Shown here one piece after another: positions 1-8,204 of a stretch of DNA of 64,000 nucleotides. The notes under the pieces are model-generated. The model had not been told where the DNA came from. It worked only from the letters and a program-made list of their open reading frames with translations, and did no database searches. The DNA is taken from the NCBI RefSeq assembly GCF_003725795.1, contig NZ_RBEE01000001.1, positions 87,802 to 151,801 on the forward strand, given 5' to 3'. Numbering within the stretch: the stretch's first letter is position 1; every line of letters starts with the position of its first letter. The position numbers were made by a program, and so were the translations under genes. The DNA is from Pedobacter jejuensis. GTDB taxonomy: Bacteria; Bacteroidota; Bacteroidia; Sphingobacteriales; Sphingobacteriaceae.

Positions 1-867
1 GGCCAATCAATGTATGAAATACAAAAATATGTTGATGTAAATGTGAATGGCACCGCTATTATGTTGGATTTATTAGCAAATACAACCCATCAGGTTAAAA
101 AGGTAATCATTGCCTCTTCACGTTCTATTTATGGCGAGGGGAAATATATTAATCAAAAAGGTGAAAGCATCTATCCTAAACATCGTACCGCCGAATATAT
201 GGATAATGGCGATTTTGAAGTTAAATCACCTGGTTCAACAGAATTGCGATTAGTGGCTACGGATGAAGATTCAAAAATTCACCCATCTTCAGTTTATGGT
301 ATAACAAAGCAAAACCAAGAACAAATGATTATGACGGTTTGCCCTACTATTGGCGTTTCGCCTGTTGCGTTTAGATACCAAAATGTTTATGGGCCGGGCC
401 AATCCTTAAAAAATCCATACACTGGTATATTATCAATTTTTTCGACACAAATAAAAAATGGCAATGGCATTAATATTTTCGAAGATGGAAGGGAAACACG
501 CGACTTCGTTTTTATCGATGATGTTGTAGATGCTACAATTTTAGGAATAGAAAAGGAAGAAGCAAATAATGAAATTTTTAATGTTGGTACTGGTGTTCCT
601 ACAGATGTGATTACAGTTGCTAATGGGTTAATTGCAAATTATGGTATACATGTACCCGTTAAAGTTAGCGGTAATTATAGGCTTGGTGATATACGTCATA
701 ATTATGCAGATTTAACTAAAATTGAGAAATTATTAGGGTTTTCACCTAAAGTAAACTTTACGCAAGGACTAGCGCTATTTGCAAAATGGGTAAATACCCA
801 AGAGGTGCAGGAAGATAAATATGAAAAATCTATTGAGGAGATGAAAGCAAAAGGGTTATATAAATAA
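1..867 (+). CDS. NAD-dependent epimerase/dehydratase (5' partial)
   Basis: This is an extended short-chain dehydrogenase/reductase, probably a nucleotide-sugar 4-epimerase of the dTDP-L-rhamnose 4-epimerase type. The frame is open from base 1, and Gly-Gln-Ser precedes the first Met (base 10), as inside such enzymes, so the N-terminus with the Rossmann GxxGxxG lies outside the window. Visible features are SSRSIYGEGKY (substrate serine region), the catalytic YxxxK in SSVYGITKQNQEQ, RYQNVYGPGQSLKNPYTG, the C-terminal sugar-binding part with FEDGRETRDFVFIDDV, and FNVGTG. The stop is one base before the next gene, so it is co-transcribed with the polysaccharide genes that follow. The family is certain; the exact sugar substrate cannot be read. 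Confidence 0.85.
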   Translation, partial: GQSMYEIQKYVDVNVNGTAIMLDLLANTTHQVKKVIIASSRSIYGEGKYINQKGESIYPKHRTAEYMDNGDFEVKSPGSTELRLVATDEDSKIHPSSVYGITKQNQEQMIMTVCPTIGVSPVAFRYQNVYGPGQSLKNPYTGILSIFSTQIKNGNGINIFEDGRETRDFVFIDDVVDATILGIEKEEANNEIFNVGTGVPTDVITVANGLIANYGIHVPVKVSGNYRLGDIRHNYADLTKIEKLLGFSPKVNFTQGLALFAKWVNTQEVQEDKYEKSIEEMKAKGLYK

Positions 868-868
868 G

Positions 869-1858
869 ATGGACAATTTAAAGGGGAAAAGCATTTTATT
901 ATTATCTCCCAAATTTTTTAACTACGAAATAGAAATCGTAAATGCTTTAAAGGTAGCTGGAGCAAGTGTAGTTTGGATTGATGAACGACCATCAAATACG
1001 TTTTTTACCAAGGCAATTATAAGATTAAATAAAAATTTTTTAAAACGAAAAATCAAGAATTATTACAATTCAGTTTTAAAACAAATTTCAGATAAACAAA
1101 AACATTTCGATTTCATTTTTATAATAAGTCCTGAAACATTAACTCCAACAATATTAACATCAATTAAAACTCAATACTTAAATGCTAAAGTTATTTTGTA
1201 CATGTGGGATTCGTTTAAGAACAAGGGTGCGCTTGAATTGCTACCATTAGTAGATAGGGCAATAAGCTTTGATAAAAACGATGCACAGCAATATGATTTA
1301 AGCTTTAGAGCGCTTTTTTATATAGATGCATATAAAAAACAATCAATTGCATTTAGATACGATTTGCTATTTACCGGAACAGCCCATAGCGATAGGTATA
1401 ATTTTGTAAAAAGATTAGTTGCTAAAATTCCGGAATTAAATGTTAAGCTTTTTTTCTATTTAAGTAGCAAGAAATTGTTTTGGGCTAAAAAGCTATCTGA
1501 TAAGGAATTTAAATCGATTAAGTTGAGTGATATCTCTTTTATTCCGCTAAACCATAAAACAACAGCAGATTTGGTTCATCGGTCGAAGATTATTTTAGAT
1601 ATAAATCACCCTAATCAAGTAGGTTTAACAATGCGAACTTTAGAAACATTGGGTGCGCAAAAAAAATTAATTACGACAAATAGCGATATCGTAAATTATG
1701 ATTTTTATAACGAAAACAATTTTTTATTAATCGACAGAGAAAATCCTGTTATGCCGAATACTTTTATCAATTCTGAATACGTACCTACAGAAAGTGAATT
1801 ACTTATTAAATATAGTATTCATGGATGGGTGTGTGATGTATTTCAGCTTAATCTTTAA
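869..1858 (+). CDS. putative glycosyltransferase of the surface-polysaccharide locus
   Basis: A 329-residue protein without signal peptide or membrane segments, starting one base after the upstream epimerase stop. The segment near residues 245-275 (DINHPNQVGLTMRTLETLGA followed by KKLITTNSD) resembles the C-terminal half of GT-B-like, CgeB-type glycosyltransferases, where the donor nucleotide is bound and the chain reads 'R..E..ag...iT'. I do not recognise a specific acceptor or donor. It looks richer in A/T than its neighbours, as is common for strain-specific sugar transferases that move between capsule loci. The role as glycosyltransferase is inferred from this motif and the context. Confidence 0.55.
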   Translation: MDNLKGKSILLLSPKFFNYEIEIVNALKVAGASVVWIDERPSNTFFTKAIIRLNKNFLKRKIKNYYNSVLKQISDKQKHFDFIFIISPETLTPTILTSIKTQYLNAKVILYMWDSFKNKGALELLPLVDRAISFDKNDAQQYDLSFRALFYIDAYKKQSIAFRYDLLFTGTAHSDRYNFVKRLVAKIPELNVKLFFYLSSKKLFWAKKLSDKEFKSIKLSDISFIPLNHKTTADLVHRSKIILDINHPNQVGLTMRTLETLGAQKKLITTNSDIVNYDFYNENNFLLIDRENPVMPNTFINSEYVPTESELLIKYSIHGWVCDVFQLNL

Positions 1859-1934
1859 ATTAGTGCTTTATATATTTCAGTTGAAGCACGTTTAAATATA
1901 AAGAAACTGAACTTTATTTCTTAGAATCACCTTA

Positions 1935-2868
1935 ATGAATAAAACAGATAAAATTCATATCGCAGGCCACCGTGGAATGGTAGGTTCTGCTATTTTAAGA
2001 AATTTGGAAGACAAGGGTTTTGTCAACATCATTATTCGTACTTCAAGTGAATTAGATTTAAGTGATACCGTTGCGGTGGCTAATTTTTTTGGAGTTGAAA
2101 AGGCTAATTATGTTTTTTTTAGCAGCAGCCAAAGTTGGTGGGATTGTAGCAAACAATACTTATCGTGCTGATTTTCTGTATGAAAATTTAATGATCCAAA
2201 ATAACGTTATTCATCACGCATATCTAAATAAGGTCTCGAAGTTGATGTTTTTGGGTTCATCTTGTATTTATCCAAAACTTGCACCTCAGCCATTAAAAGA
2301 AGAATACCTTTTGACTGGAGAATTGGAGCCAACTAATGAGCCTTATGCTATTGCAAAGATTGCAGGTATTAAAATGTGCGATGCTTATCGTGCGCAATAT
2401 GGATGCAATTTCATTTCAGTTATGCCAACGAATTTGTACGGACCTAATGATAATTATGATTTAAATAACTCCCATGTACTGCCTGCTATGTTAAGAAAAT
2501 TTATAACAGCAAAGAAAAATGGAGATGCTACAGTTACAATTTGGGGTACAGGTATACCAAAGAGAGAATTCCTACATTCAGATGATTTGGCTAGTGCCTG
2601 CGTGTTTTTAATGGACAACTTTGAACAGGATGGATTTGTTAATATAGGAGTGGGAGAAGATATATCTATAAAGGAACTTGCACATTTGGTAAAAGACGTT
2701 GTTCAATTTGAGGGTGATGTAATTACAGACCATTCCAAACCAGACGGCATCCCAAGAAAATTAATGGACGTACAAAAATTAAATGCTATGGGCTGGAAAG
2801 CATCCATTGATTTGAAAAATGGAATTTCAAGAGTTTATGAAGAAATAAAGTACAATGACTGGAACTAA
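1935..2868 (+). pseudogene. fcl: GDP-L-fucose synthase, split by a one-base frameshift
   Basis: Two frames together encode one GDP-4-keto-6-deoxymannose epimerase/reductase, the last step to GDP-L-fucose. The first (from ATG 1935) has the NADP site GHRGMVGS; the second carries SSCIYP, the catalytic YxxxK in [10 protein letters not shown] and the family's [12 protein letters not shown]. The first frame runs through VFF and ends at 2171; removing one T from the eight-T run 2113-2120 gives [10 protein letters not shown], the expected family sequence. The joined product would be 310 residues, a normal length. All catalytic residues survive, so this may be a sequencing error, a recent inactivation, or slippage at the run. 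The 3' end overlaps manC by 14 bases. Confidence 0.88.
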
Positions 2869-3955
2869 TAACACATATGTTTTAATAATGGCGGGCGGCG
2901 TTGGCTCCCGTTTTTGGCCGAAAAGCCGAAATCACTTTCCTAAACAATTTATAGACATTTTAGGATTAGGTAAATCTCTGCTTCAGTTAACTTATGAAAG
3001 ATTTCTAAATATTTGCTCAAATGAGCAAATCTATATTTTAACCAATGAGAGTTATGCAGGTTTGGTTGCTGAACAACTTCCTGAACTTTTGGAAAATAAC
3101 ATTCTTTTAGAGCCAAGCAGAAACAATACTGCTCCATGCATAGCTTATGCCAGTTACAAGATACATCAGCAGAATCCCAATGCGAATATAATTGTTGCAC
3201 CATCTGATCATTTAATACTTAAGGAAGATGTGTTTTTGGGTAAAATAAATCTTGCCCTTAATTTCGCTTCAAAAAATGATGCCCTATTAACCTTAGGAAT
3301 TGAGCCGAGCCGTCCAGATACTGGCTATGGATATATCAAGTATAAACGCATGGATTCAGAATATCAAATTTCTAACGATATTAAAAAAGTTGAAGCTTTT
3401 ATGGAGAAGCCTTCTTTAGATAAAGCAAATGAATACCTCAGGAATGGTGACTATCTCTGGAATGCAGGTATATTTATCTGGTCTTCAAAATCTATTATTA
3501 ATGCTTTTGAATTACATGCACCATTAATTAGTGAATTATTTAAAGGAGGGCTTTCGATTTATAATACCAATTCTGAACAAAATTTCATCAATGAAAATTA
3601 TCCAAAGTCACCTAATATTTCTATCGATTATGCTATTTTAGAAAAGGCAGATAATGTCTATACTATTCCTGCTGATATTGGCTGGTCAGACTTAGGCACT
3701 TGGGCATCATTGCATGAAGTTGCAAATAAAGATGGATATGAAAATTCTGTTAACTGTGATATAATAACCTTAAAAAACACTAATAATTGTCTTATTCAGT
3801 TGCCTCCAGGTAAAGCCGCTGTAATCAAAGGCATGGAAAATTTCATTATTGTAGATGATGGGAAGGTATTGTTGATTTATCCAAAATCAGACGAACAAGA
3901 GATTAAGCAAGTTGCAAACGAAATGGTTGCAAATTTCGGGAAAGACTTTCAATAG
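2855..3955 (+). CDS. manC: mannose-1-phosphate guanylyltransferase
   Basis: It makes GDP-mannose from mannose-1-phosphate and GTP, the precursor of GDP-fucose, which matches the GDP-fucose synthase gene it overlaps by 14 bases. Residues 12-22 form the nucleotidyltransferase signature ([11 protein letters not shown]), followed by the KQF active-site segment. APSDH near residues 113-117, EKPS and the WNAGIF block are also typical. At 366 residues it is the single-domain form and lacks the C-terminal cupin isomerase of bifunctional ManC/AlgA proteins. The start ATG 2855 sits inside the end of the upstream gene, which suggests translational coupling. Confidence 0.93.
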   Translation: MTGTNNTYVLIMAGGVGSRFWPKSRNHFPKQFIDILGLGKSLLQLTYERFLNICSNEQIYILTNESYAGLVAEQLPELLENNILLEPSRNNTAPCIAYASYKIHQQNPNANIIVAPSDHLILKEDVFLGKINLALNFASKNDALLTLGIEPSRPDTGYGYIKYKRMDSEYQISNDIKKVEAFMEKPSLDKANEYLRNGDYLWNAGIFIWSSKSIINAFELHAPLISELFKGGLSIYNTNSEQNFINENYPKSPNISIDYAILEKADNVYTIPADIGWSDLGTWASLHEVANKDGYENSVNCDIITLKNTNNCLIQLPPGKAAVIKGMENFIIVDDGKVLLIYPKSDEQEIKQVANEMVANFGKDFQ

Positions 3956-4042
3956 TAGGATGACATGTCGGTTTCGTTACGGAATTGCCCCGGTGTATAT
4001 TGCATTGAAGGTTCTGCAAGGTCTTCTTTTTAAATTATTTCT

Positions 4043-4050
4043 TAGCTTTG
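4043..4050 (+). promoter_or_regulatory. candidate Bacteroidota -7 element (TAGCTTTG)
   Basis: TAGCTTTG matches the Bacteroidota housekeeping -7 consensus TAnnTTTG. It lies 22 bases before the ATG of the WecA-type gene, which suits a short leader. No clear -33 TTTG is seen, so confidence is modest. It would let the initiating transferase be transcribed separately from manC. Confidence 0.45.
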
Positions 4051-4072
4051 GACCAACATTTATAAAATATTG

Positions 4073-5041
4073 ATGACGCTTAATTACCTACTTTTTTTCG
4101 GCCTTTTTTTTCTTATAGAATTACTCTACTTTAAAATAGCAGATCATTTTAATATTATTGATAAACCAAACGCTAGAAGTTCGCATACTGCAGTAACCAT
4201 ACGCGGTGGAGGTATAATATTTAGCTTAGCGGCGATATCTTTCTTTTTTGTATTTGGCTTTCAATATCCATGGTTTATTTTAGGCCTGGTTTTAATTACT
4301 GCCATTAGTTTTTTAGATGACGTGTTTACGCTAAACAATAAAGTTAGACTAAGCATTCATTTAATTTCGGTTTTATTGATGTTCTACCAGTGGGGTCTTT
4401 TCGAATTGGATTGGTTTTGGATTCCCGTTGCGTTAATCTTCGTTATCGGCACTATAAATGCCTATAATTTTATGGATGGTATCAATGGTATAACAGGTTC
4501 ATACAGCTTATTAGCCATTTGTACTTTATTGTACATAAATGAATATGTTGTTGGCTTTACTTCTTCCGAATTTTTAATTGTGATTGCACTATCCTTACTG
4601 GTATTTAATTTCTTCAATTTCAGGCATAAGGCTAAGTGCTTTGCTGGTGATGTAGGAAGTGTGAGCATTGCCTTCTTAATTGTTTTTTTTATTGGGCAGT
4701 TGATATTAAAAACACAGAATTTCAATTATATCTTGTTGTTGCTGGTTTATGGTTTGGATGCGGTAGTTACGATTGCATTTCGTTTAGTGAGGAAGGAAAA
4801 CATTTTCGAAGCCCACAGAAGTCATTTTTATCAGTTTTTGGCTAATGAGCGGAAGTGGTCGCACTTGGTGGTTTCAGGTTTGTATTTTATAGTTCAATTG
4901 CTCGTAAATGTGTTGATAGTTGCTTTTATACAAGATTCTTACGGCATAGCTGCTGGTTTTGCCTTGCTATTTGCCGTACTGTTTTTAATTGTACGGTTTG
5001 GAACGGAAGGGAAAAAGAGGTTAATAGGGGGTGTAGGTTGA
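4073..5041 (+). CDS. WecA/MraY-type polyprenyl-phosphate sugar-phosphate transferase
   Basis: A multi-pass membrane protein of the MraY/WecA family that moves a sugar-1-phosphate from a UDP-sugar onto undecaprenyl phosphate, the first step of lipid-linked glycan assembly. It shows about ten hydrophobic segments, the SHTAVTIRGGG loop, the paired aspartates of SFLDD, NAYNFMDGINGITG, FAGDVGS and the late AHRSHFYQFL loop (equivalent of the histidine motif). I take ATG 4073; a TTG directly before it at 4070 is in frame. The stop TGA (5039-5041) lies within the first unit of a GGTTGA hexamer array. A second initiating transferase of another family lies at 24.8 kb. Confidence 0.9.
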   Translation: MTLNYLLFFGLFFLIELLYFKIADHFNIIDKPNARSSHTAVTIRGGGIIFSLAAISFFFVFGFQYPWFILGLVLITAISFLDDVFTLNNKVRLSIHLISVLLMFYQWGLFELDWFWIPVALIFVIGTINAYNFMDGINGITGSYSLLAICTLLYINEYVVGFTSSEFLIVIALSLLVFNFFNFRHKAKCFAGDVGSVSIAFLIVFFIGQLILKTQNFNYILLLLVYGLDAVVTIAFRLVRKENIFEAHRSHFYQFLANERKWSHLVVSGLYFIVQLLVNVLIVAFIQDSYGIAAGFALLFAVLFLIVRFGTEGKKRLIGGVG

Positions 5042-5173
5042 GGTTGAGGTTAAGGTTGAGATGTTTCCTTCGACAAGCTCAGGATGACACGTTTAATTAA
5101 CCACCTAAGACACTTAAGAAAATCTATGTAAGGTTGAGGTTAAGTTTGAGGCTAAGGCTGAGGTTGAGGTTCA
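5036..5173. repeat. two degenerate GGTTGA hexamer arrays
   Basis: Four units lie at 5036-5059 (GGTTGA, GGTTGA, GGTTAA, GGTTGA) and seven units at 5132-5173, with variants GTTTGA, GGCTAA, GGCTGA and GGTTCA. The first unit supplies the stop codon of the WecA-type gene. A related six-unit array begins at 11613, again just after the last gene of a plus-strand run. The arrays are read directly from the sequence; no function is known to me. Confidence 0.8.
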
Positions 5174-5604
5174 GATCTGTCCTTCGACAAGCTCAGGATG
5201 ACAAGTCTGTGGAGTTTGTAATATCGCATAGCTCCCTCTCTTCAAGGAAAGGGCGGGGGGTGAGGTTATAGATTGCCACGGCTCGCTCATGCCAAAGCCT
5301 CGCAATGACGGTTTTTGATGTCCTTAGACAAGCTCAGGATGACACGTTTAATGTAACCACCTAAGACATTTAAGGAAATCTAAGTAAGGTAAGGCTAAGT
5401 TTTAAGTTTGAGGTTATAGATTGCCACGGCTCGCTCATGCCAAAGCCTTGCAATGACGGTTTATGATGTCCTTTAAAATGCTCAAGAGGGTATAGCTGGA
5501 TTAATGTTGGCATCCTAATTGAAGTAAGTTGTAAAGTAAAGTAATATATATATATTGATATAATTTTTATATTTATCTTTACATGAAATAAAGCCTATTG
5601 AATT
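5042..5604. repeat. gene-free interval made of dispersed intergenic repeats
   Basis: There is no gene in this interval. The unit CCTTCGACAAGCTCAGGATG occurs at 5067-5086 and 5181-5200, and with TTAG for TTCG at 5322-5341. A second unit, GATTGCCACGGCTCGCTCAT continuing to CAATGACGG, occurs at 5271-5311 and 5419-5459. A longer direct repeat of about 65 bases (5081-5145 and 5334-5398) holds CACCTAAGACA and AATCTA. The last 80 bases are very A/T-rich and lead to the dehydratase gene. TATCTTTA at 5574-5581 is an imperfect promoter candidate. Confidence 0.85.
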
Positions 5605-7539
5605 TTGTTTACACAAATTAACATTGTTCCTCGCTGGATCATATTCCTGCTGGACATCATCATCTGTACCTTTTCGATGGTATTGGCCTATAGTTTAAGG
5701 TATAACCTCGATTTAACCGCTGTAGATATCCAGGAAATGGCCAGAAATCTGTTGATTTTGGGTGTAATTAATATTGCAGTATTTCTAAATATTAAAACTT
5801 ATGCGGGGATCATAAGGTATACAAGTGCTCAAGATTCATTCAGGATTCTATTTTCGGTAATCATTACCAACGGAACATTCTTTGTACTAAACTTAATCGT
5901 AATAACTTTTTTTAGGTCATCTCTAGTTCCAAATACTGTATTAATCACCAATGGCTTAGCGAGTTTTTTATTGCTAATTACCTATAGGGTTTTGATAAAA
6001 TACTTTTTTTTATACATCAAAAATTTAAAATTAGATAAAAAGAAGGTCATTATATACGGTGCCGGTGAGGCGGGTTTGGCAACCAAAAGAACTTTTGACC
6101 ATGATGGAAGTGTAAATAAAAATATTGTAGCTTTTGTTGATGATGATGAACGTAAAGTGGGTAAAACCATCGATGGTGTAAAAATCCTGGATGCTAAAAA
6201 TTTGAAAGATTTGATTCAAAAACACGAATTGGATGAAATCATTTTTGCCTCCTATACCATTCCGGAAGACCGGAAAGATTACGTGATAGATATGTGTCTG
6301 GAGAATGACATCAAAATTTTGAATATTCCACCACCAGATGTTTGGACCAATGGTAAACTGCAAACCGCACAAATTCAAAAATTAAATATTGAAGATTTAT
6401 TAAACCGTAAGTCGATAGATATTGATATTGATGGTATTGGTAAGATGCTGGATAGAAAACGAATTTTGATTACCGGAGCCGCTGGTTCTATTGGTAGTGA
6501 AATTGTGCGTCAGCTATCTAAATTTGATGTTGGCTTAATTATAATCTGCGACCAGGCCGAATCAGCTTTGCATGAATTGTACTTAGAATTAGAAGAGAAT
6601 AACAGAAGCAAAAATTTTCATGCTTTTATTGGTGATGTAAGGGATGAGCAGCGTATGGATGTTTTGTTTGATACGTACAAGCCACATTACGTATATCATG
6701 CGGCTGCCTATAAGCACGTACCATTAATGGAAGATAACCCAGCGGAAGCCATTAAGGCGAATGTTTTGGGTACCAAAACTATCGCTGATAAATCGGTTAA
6801 GTACGGCGTACAGAAATTCGTCATGATTTCTACCGATAAGGCCGTAAATCCAACCAATGTGATGGGCGCTTCAAAACGTATTGCTGAAATTTATGTCCAA
6901 TCTTTAAATAACTCTTTAAGTCAGGATAAATTTATTTTCAGCAATGGATTAAGTTATATCAATGAGTTAGAAGTAAAGCCCATTACAAAATTTATTACCA
7001 CTCGTTTTGGTAATGTTTTGGGTTCAAATGGTTCGGTAATACCAAGGTTTAAACAACAGATTGAAAAGGGTGGACCAGTAACCGTTACACACCCGGAAAT
7101 TACGCGTTATTTTATGACGATACCCGAAGCTTGCCGATTGGTTTTAGAAGCTGGCTGTATGGGCAAAGGTGGAGAAATTTTCATCTTTGACATGGGGAAA
7201 TCGGTAAAGATTGTAGAATTGGCCAAGAAAATGATTCGCCTTGCCGGTTTGGAACCTAATGTTGATGTAAAAATTGAGTATTCTGGATTAAGACCAGGAG
7301 AAAAATTATACGAAGAATTGCTAAATGATAACGAAAATACCATGCCTACCCACCATCAAAAAATTATGATTGGTAAAGTGAGGGAATATGTGTTTAATGA
7401 TATTGGTGAAGAGATCAACAGGCTTATTTTATCCGCCAAATCAAATAACGACAGGCAGGTTGTCATCAACATGAAAAAATTGGTTCCCGAATTTAAAAGC
7501 AAAAATTCAATTTTCGAAGAATTGGATCACCGGGCTTAA
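5605..7539 (+). CDS. WbpM/CapD-type membrane nucleotide-sugar 4,6-dehydratase
   Basis: A 644-residue membrane enzyme of the polysaccharide biosynthesis CapD/WbpM family, which converts UDP-N-acetylglucosamine to 4-keto-6-deoxy sugars for capsule or O-antigen. Four N-terminal membrane helices (about residues 10-140) are followed by a first nucleotide-binding fold (YGAGEAG near 150) and the catalytic SDR domain from about residue 290 (ITGAAGSIGSE). ISTDKAVNPTNVMGASKR carries the SMK-type triad known for WbpM instead of SYK. The start is TTG 5605, because a TGA lies two codons upstream and homologues begin M-F-T-x-I-N. It is followed after 20 bases by a lipoprotein and two Wzi genes. Confidence 0.9.
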   Translation: MFTQINIVPRWIIFLLDIIICTFSMVLAYSLRYNLDLTAVDIQEMARNLLILGVINIAVFLNIKTYAGIIRYTSAQDSFRILFSVIITNGTFFVLNLIVITFFRSSLVPNTVLITNGLASFLLLITYRVLIKYFFLYIKNLKLDKKKVIIYGAGEAGLATKRTFDHDGSVNKNIVAFVDDDERKVGKTIDGVKILDAKNLKDLIQKHELDEIIFASYTIPEDRKDYVIDMCLENDIKILNIPPPDVWTNGKLQTAQIQKLNIEDLLNRKSIDIDIDGIGKMLDRKRILITGAAGSIGSEIVRQLSKFDVGLIIICDQAESALHELYLELEENNRSKNFHAFIGDVRDEQRMDVLFDTYKPHYVYHAAAYKHVPLMEDNPAEAIKANVLGTKTIADKSVKYGVQKFVMISTDKAVNPTNVMGASKRIAEIYVQSLNNSLSQDKFIFSNGLSYINELEVKPITKFITTRFGNVLGSNGSVIPRFKQQIEKGGPVTVTHPEITRYFMTIPEACRLVLEAGCMGKGGEIFIFDMGKSVKIVELAKKMIRLAGLEPNVDVKIEYSGLRPGEKLYEELLNDNENTMPTHHQKIMIGKVREYVFNDIGEEINRLILSAKSNNDRQVVINMKKLVPEFKSKNSIFEELDHRA

Positions 7540-7559
7540 TCGGAATCTAAATTCTTACT

Positions 7560-8204
7560 ATGAAAAAACTTATTTATTCTTTACTGCTACTAACTCTTTT
7601 CTCTTCCTGTTCAAAGAATGTCGAAAACGAAGCTGAAGTTTATTTTAACGACTTTGAATCAAAAAACCTCAGTAACATCACATCTGGCGTAATCGAAGCC
7701 TATAACGGCTCTAATGTTATCGGGCGCTACAATTCAGGCGGTTTTGATTTACAATTGGATAATTTACCAAAGCATAAGTTGATTGAGGTATCCTTTGATT
7801 TATACATTCACGATAGTTGGGATGGTAATAAGACCGGTACAGGCATTGACGGACCAGATATTTGGAAGTTTATTGTTGATGGGAACTTATATGTTAACAC
7901 CACATTTTCTAATGAAGATTGTAATGCTGACTTTTGTCCGCCACAATCTTATCCTCAAGATTACCCCAATTACAACCACAACCCAAAATCGGGTGCTGTA
8001 AATCCAAATTTACCCGGCGTTTGCAATTTGCAAGGTAAGATTGGTGGAACTACCTTATATCGAATTACCAAAACCATTGAGCATTCGAAATCTTCAGCAT
8101 TGATGCAGTTTAGAGATCAATTGGTACAAACCAATACGGCCGATAAAAAGTGTGATGAAAGCTGGTCTGTTGATAACATTAGGGTAAAAGCAATTAGTTT
8201 ATGA
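7560..8204 (+). CDS. putative lipoprotein of the Wzi gene cluster
   Basis: A 214-residue protein whose N-terminus is a lipoprotein signal (hydrophobic stretch ending L-F-S-S-C near residues 14-18). The mature part has alternating beta-type segments, an aspartate/glycine-rich loop (DSWDGNKTGTGIDGPDIWKF) and several cysteines, giving the look of a secreted jelly-roll or lectin-like domain. I do not recognise the family. Its ATGA overlap with the following Wzi gene indicates translational coupling, so a role at the outer membrane in capsule attachment is a reasonable inference, not something the sequence shows. Confidence 0.75.
   Translation: MKKLIYSLLLLTLFSSCSKNVENEAEVYFNDFESKNLSNITSGVIEAYNGSNVIGRYNSGGFDLQLDNLPKHKLIEVSFDLYIHDSWDGNKTGTGIDGPDIWKFIVDGNLYVNTTFSNEDCNADFCPPQSYPQDYPNYNHNPKSGAVNPNLPGVCNLQGKIGGTTLYRITKTIEHSKSSALMQFRDQLVQTNTADKKCDESWSVDNIRVKAISL

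Noticed and set aside
1935..2171. A separate small gene of 78 codons
   Set aside because: Its sequence is the N-terminal third of GDP-fucose synthase and ends only because of the one-base shift.
5042..5604. CRISPR-like look of regularly recurring short repeats
   Set aside because: Spacing is irregular, repeats are in different sizes and types, and there are no cas genes.
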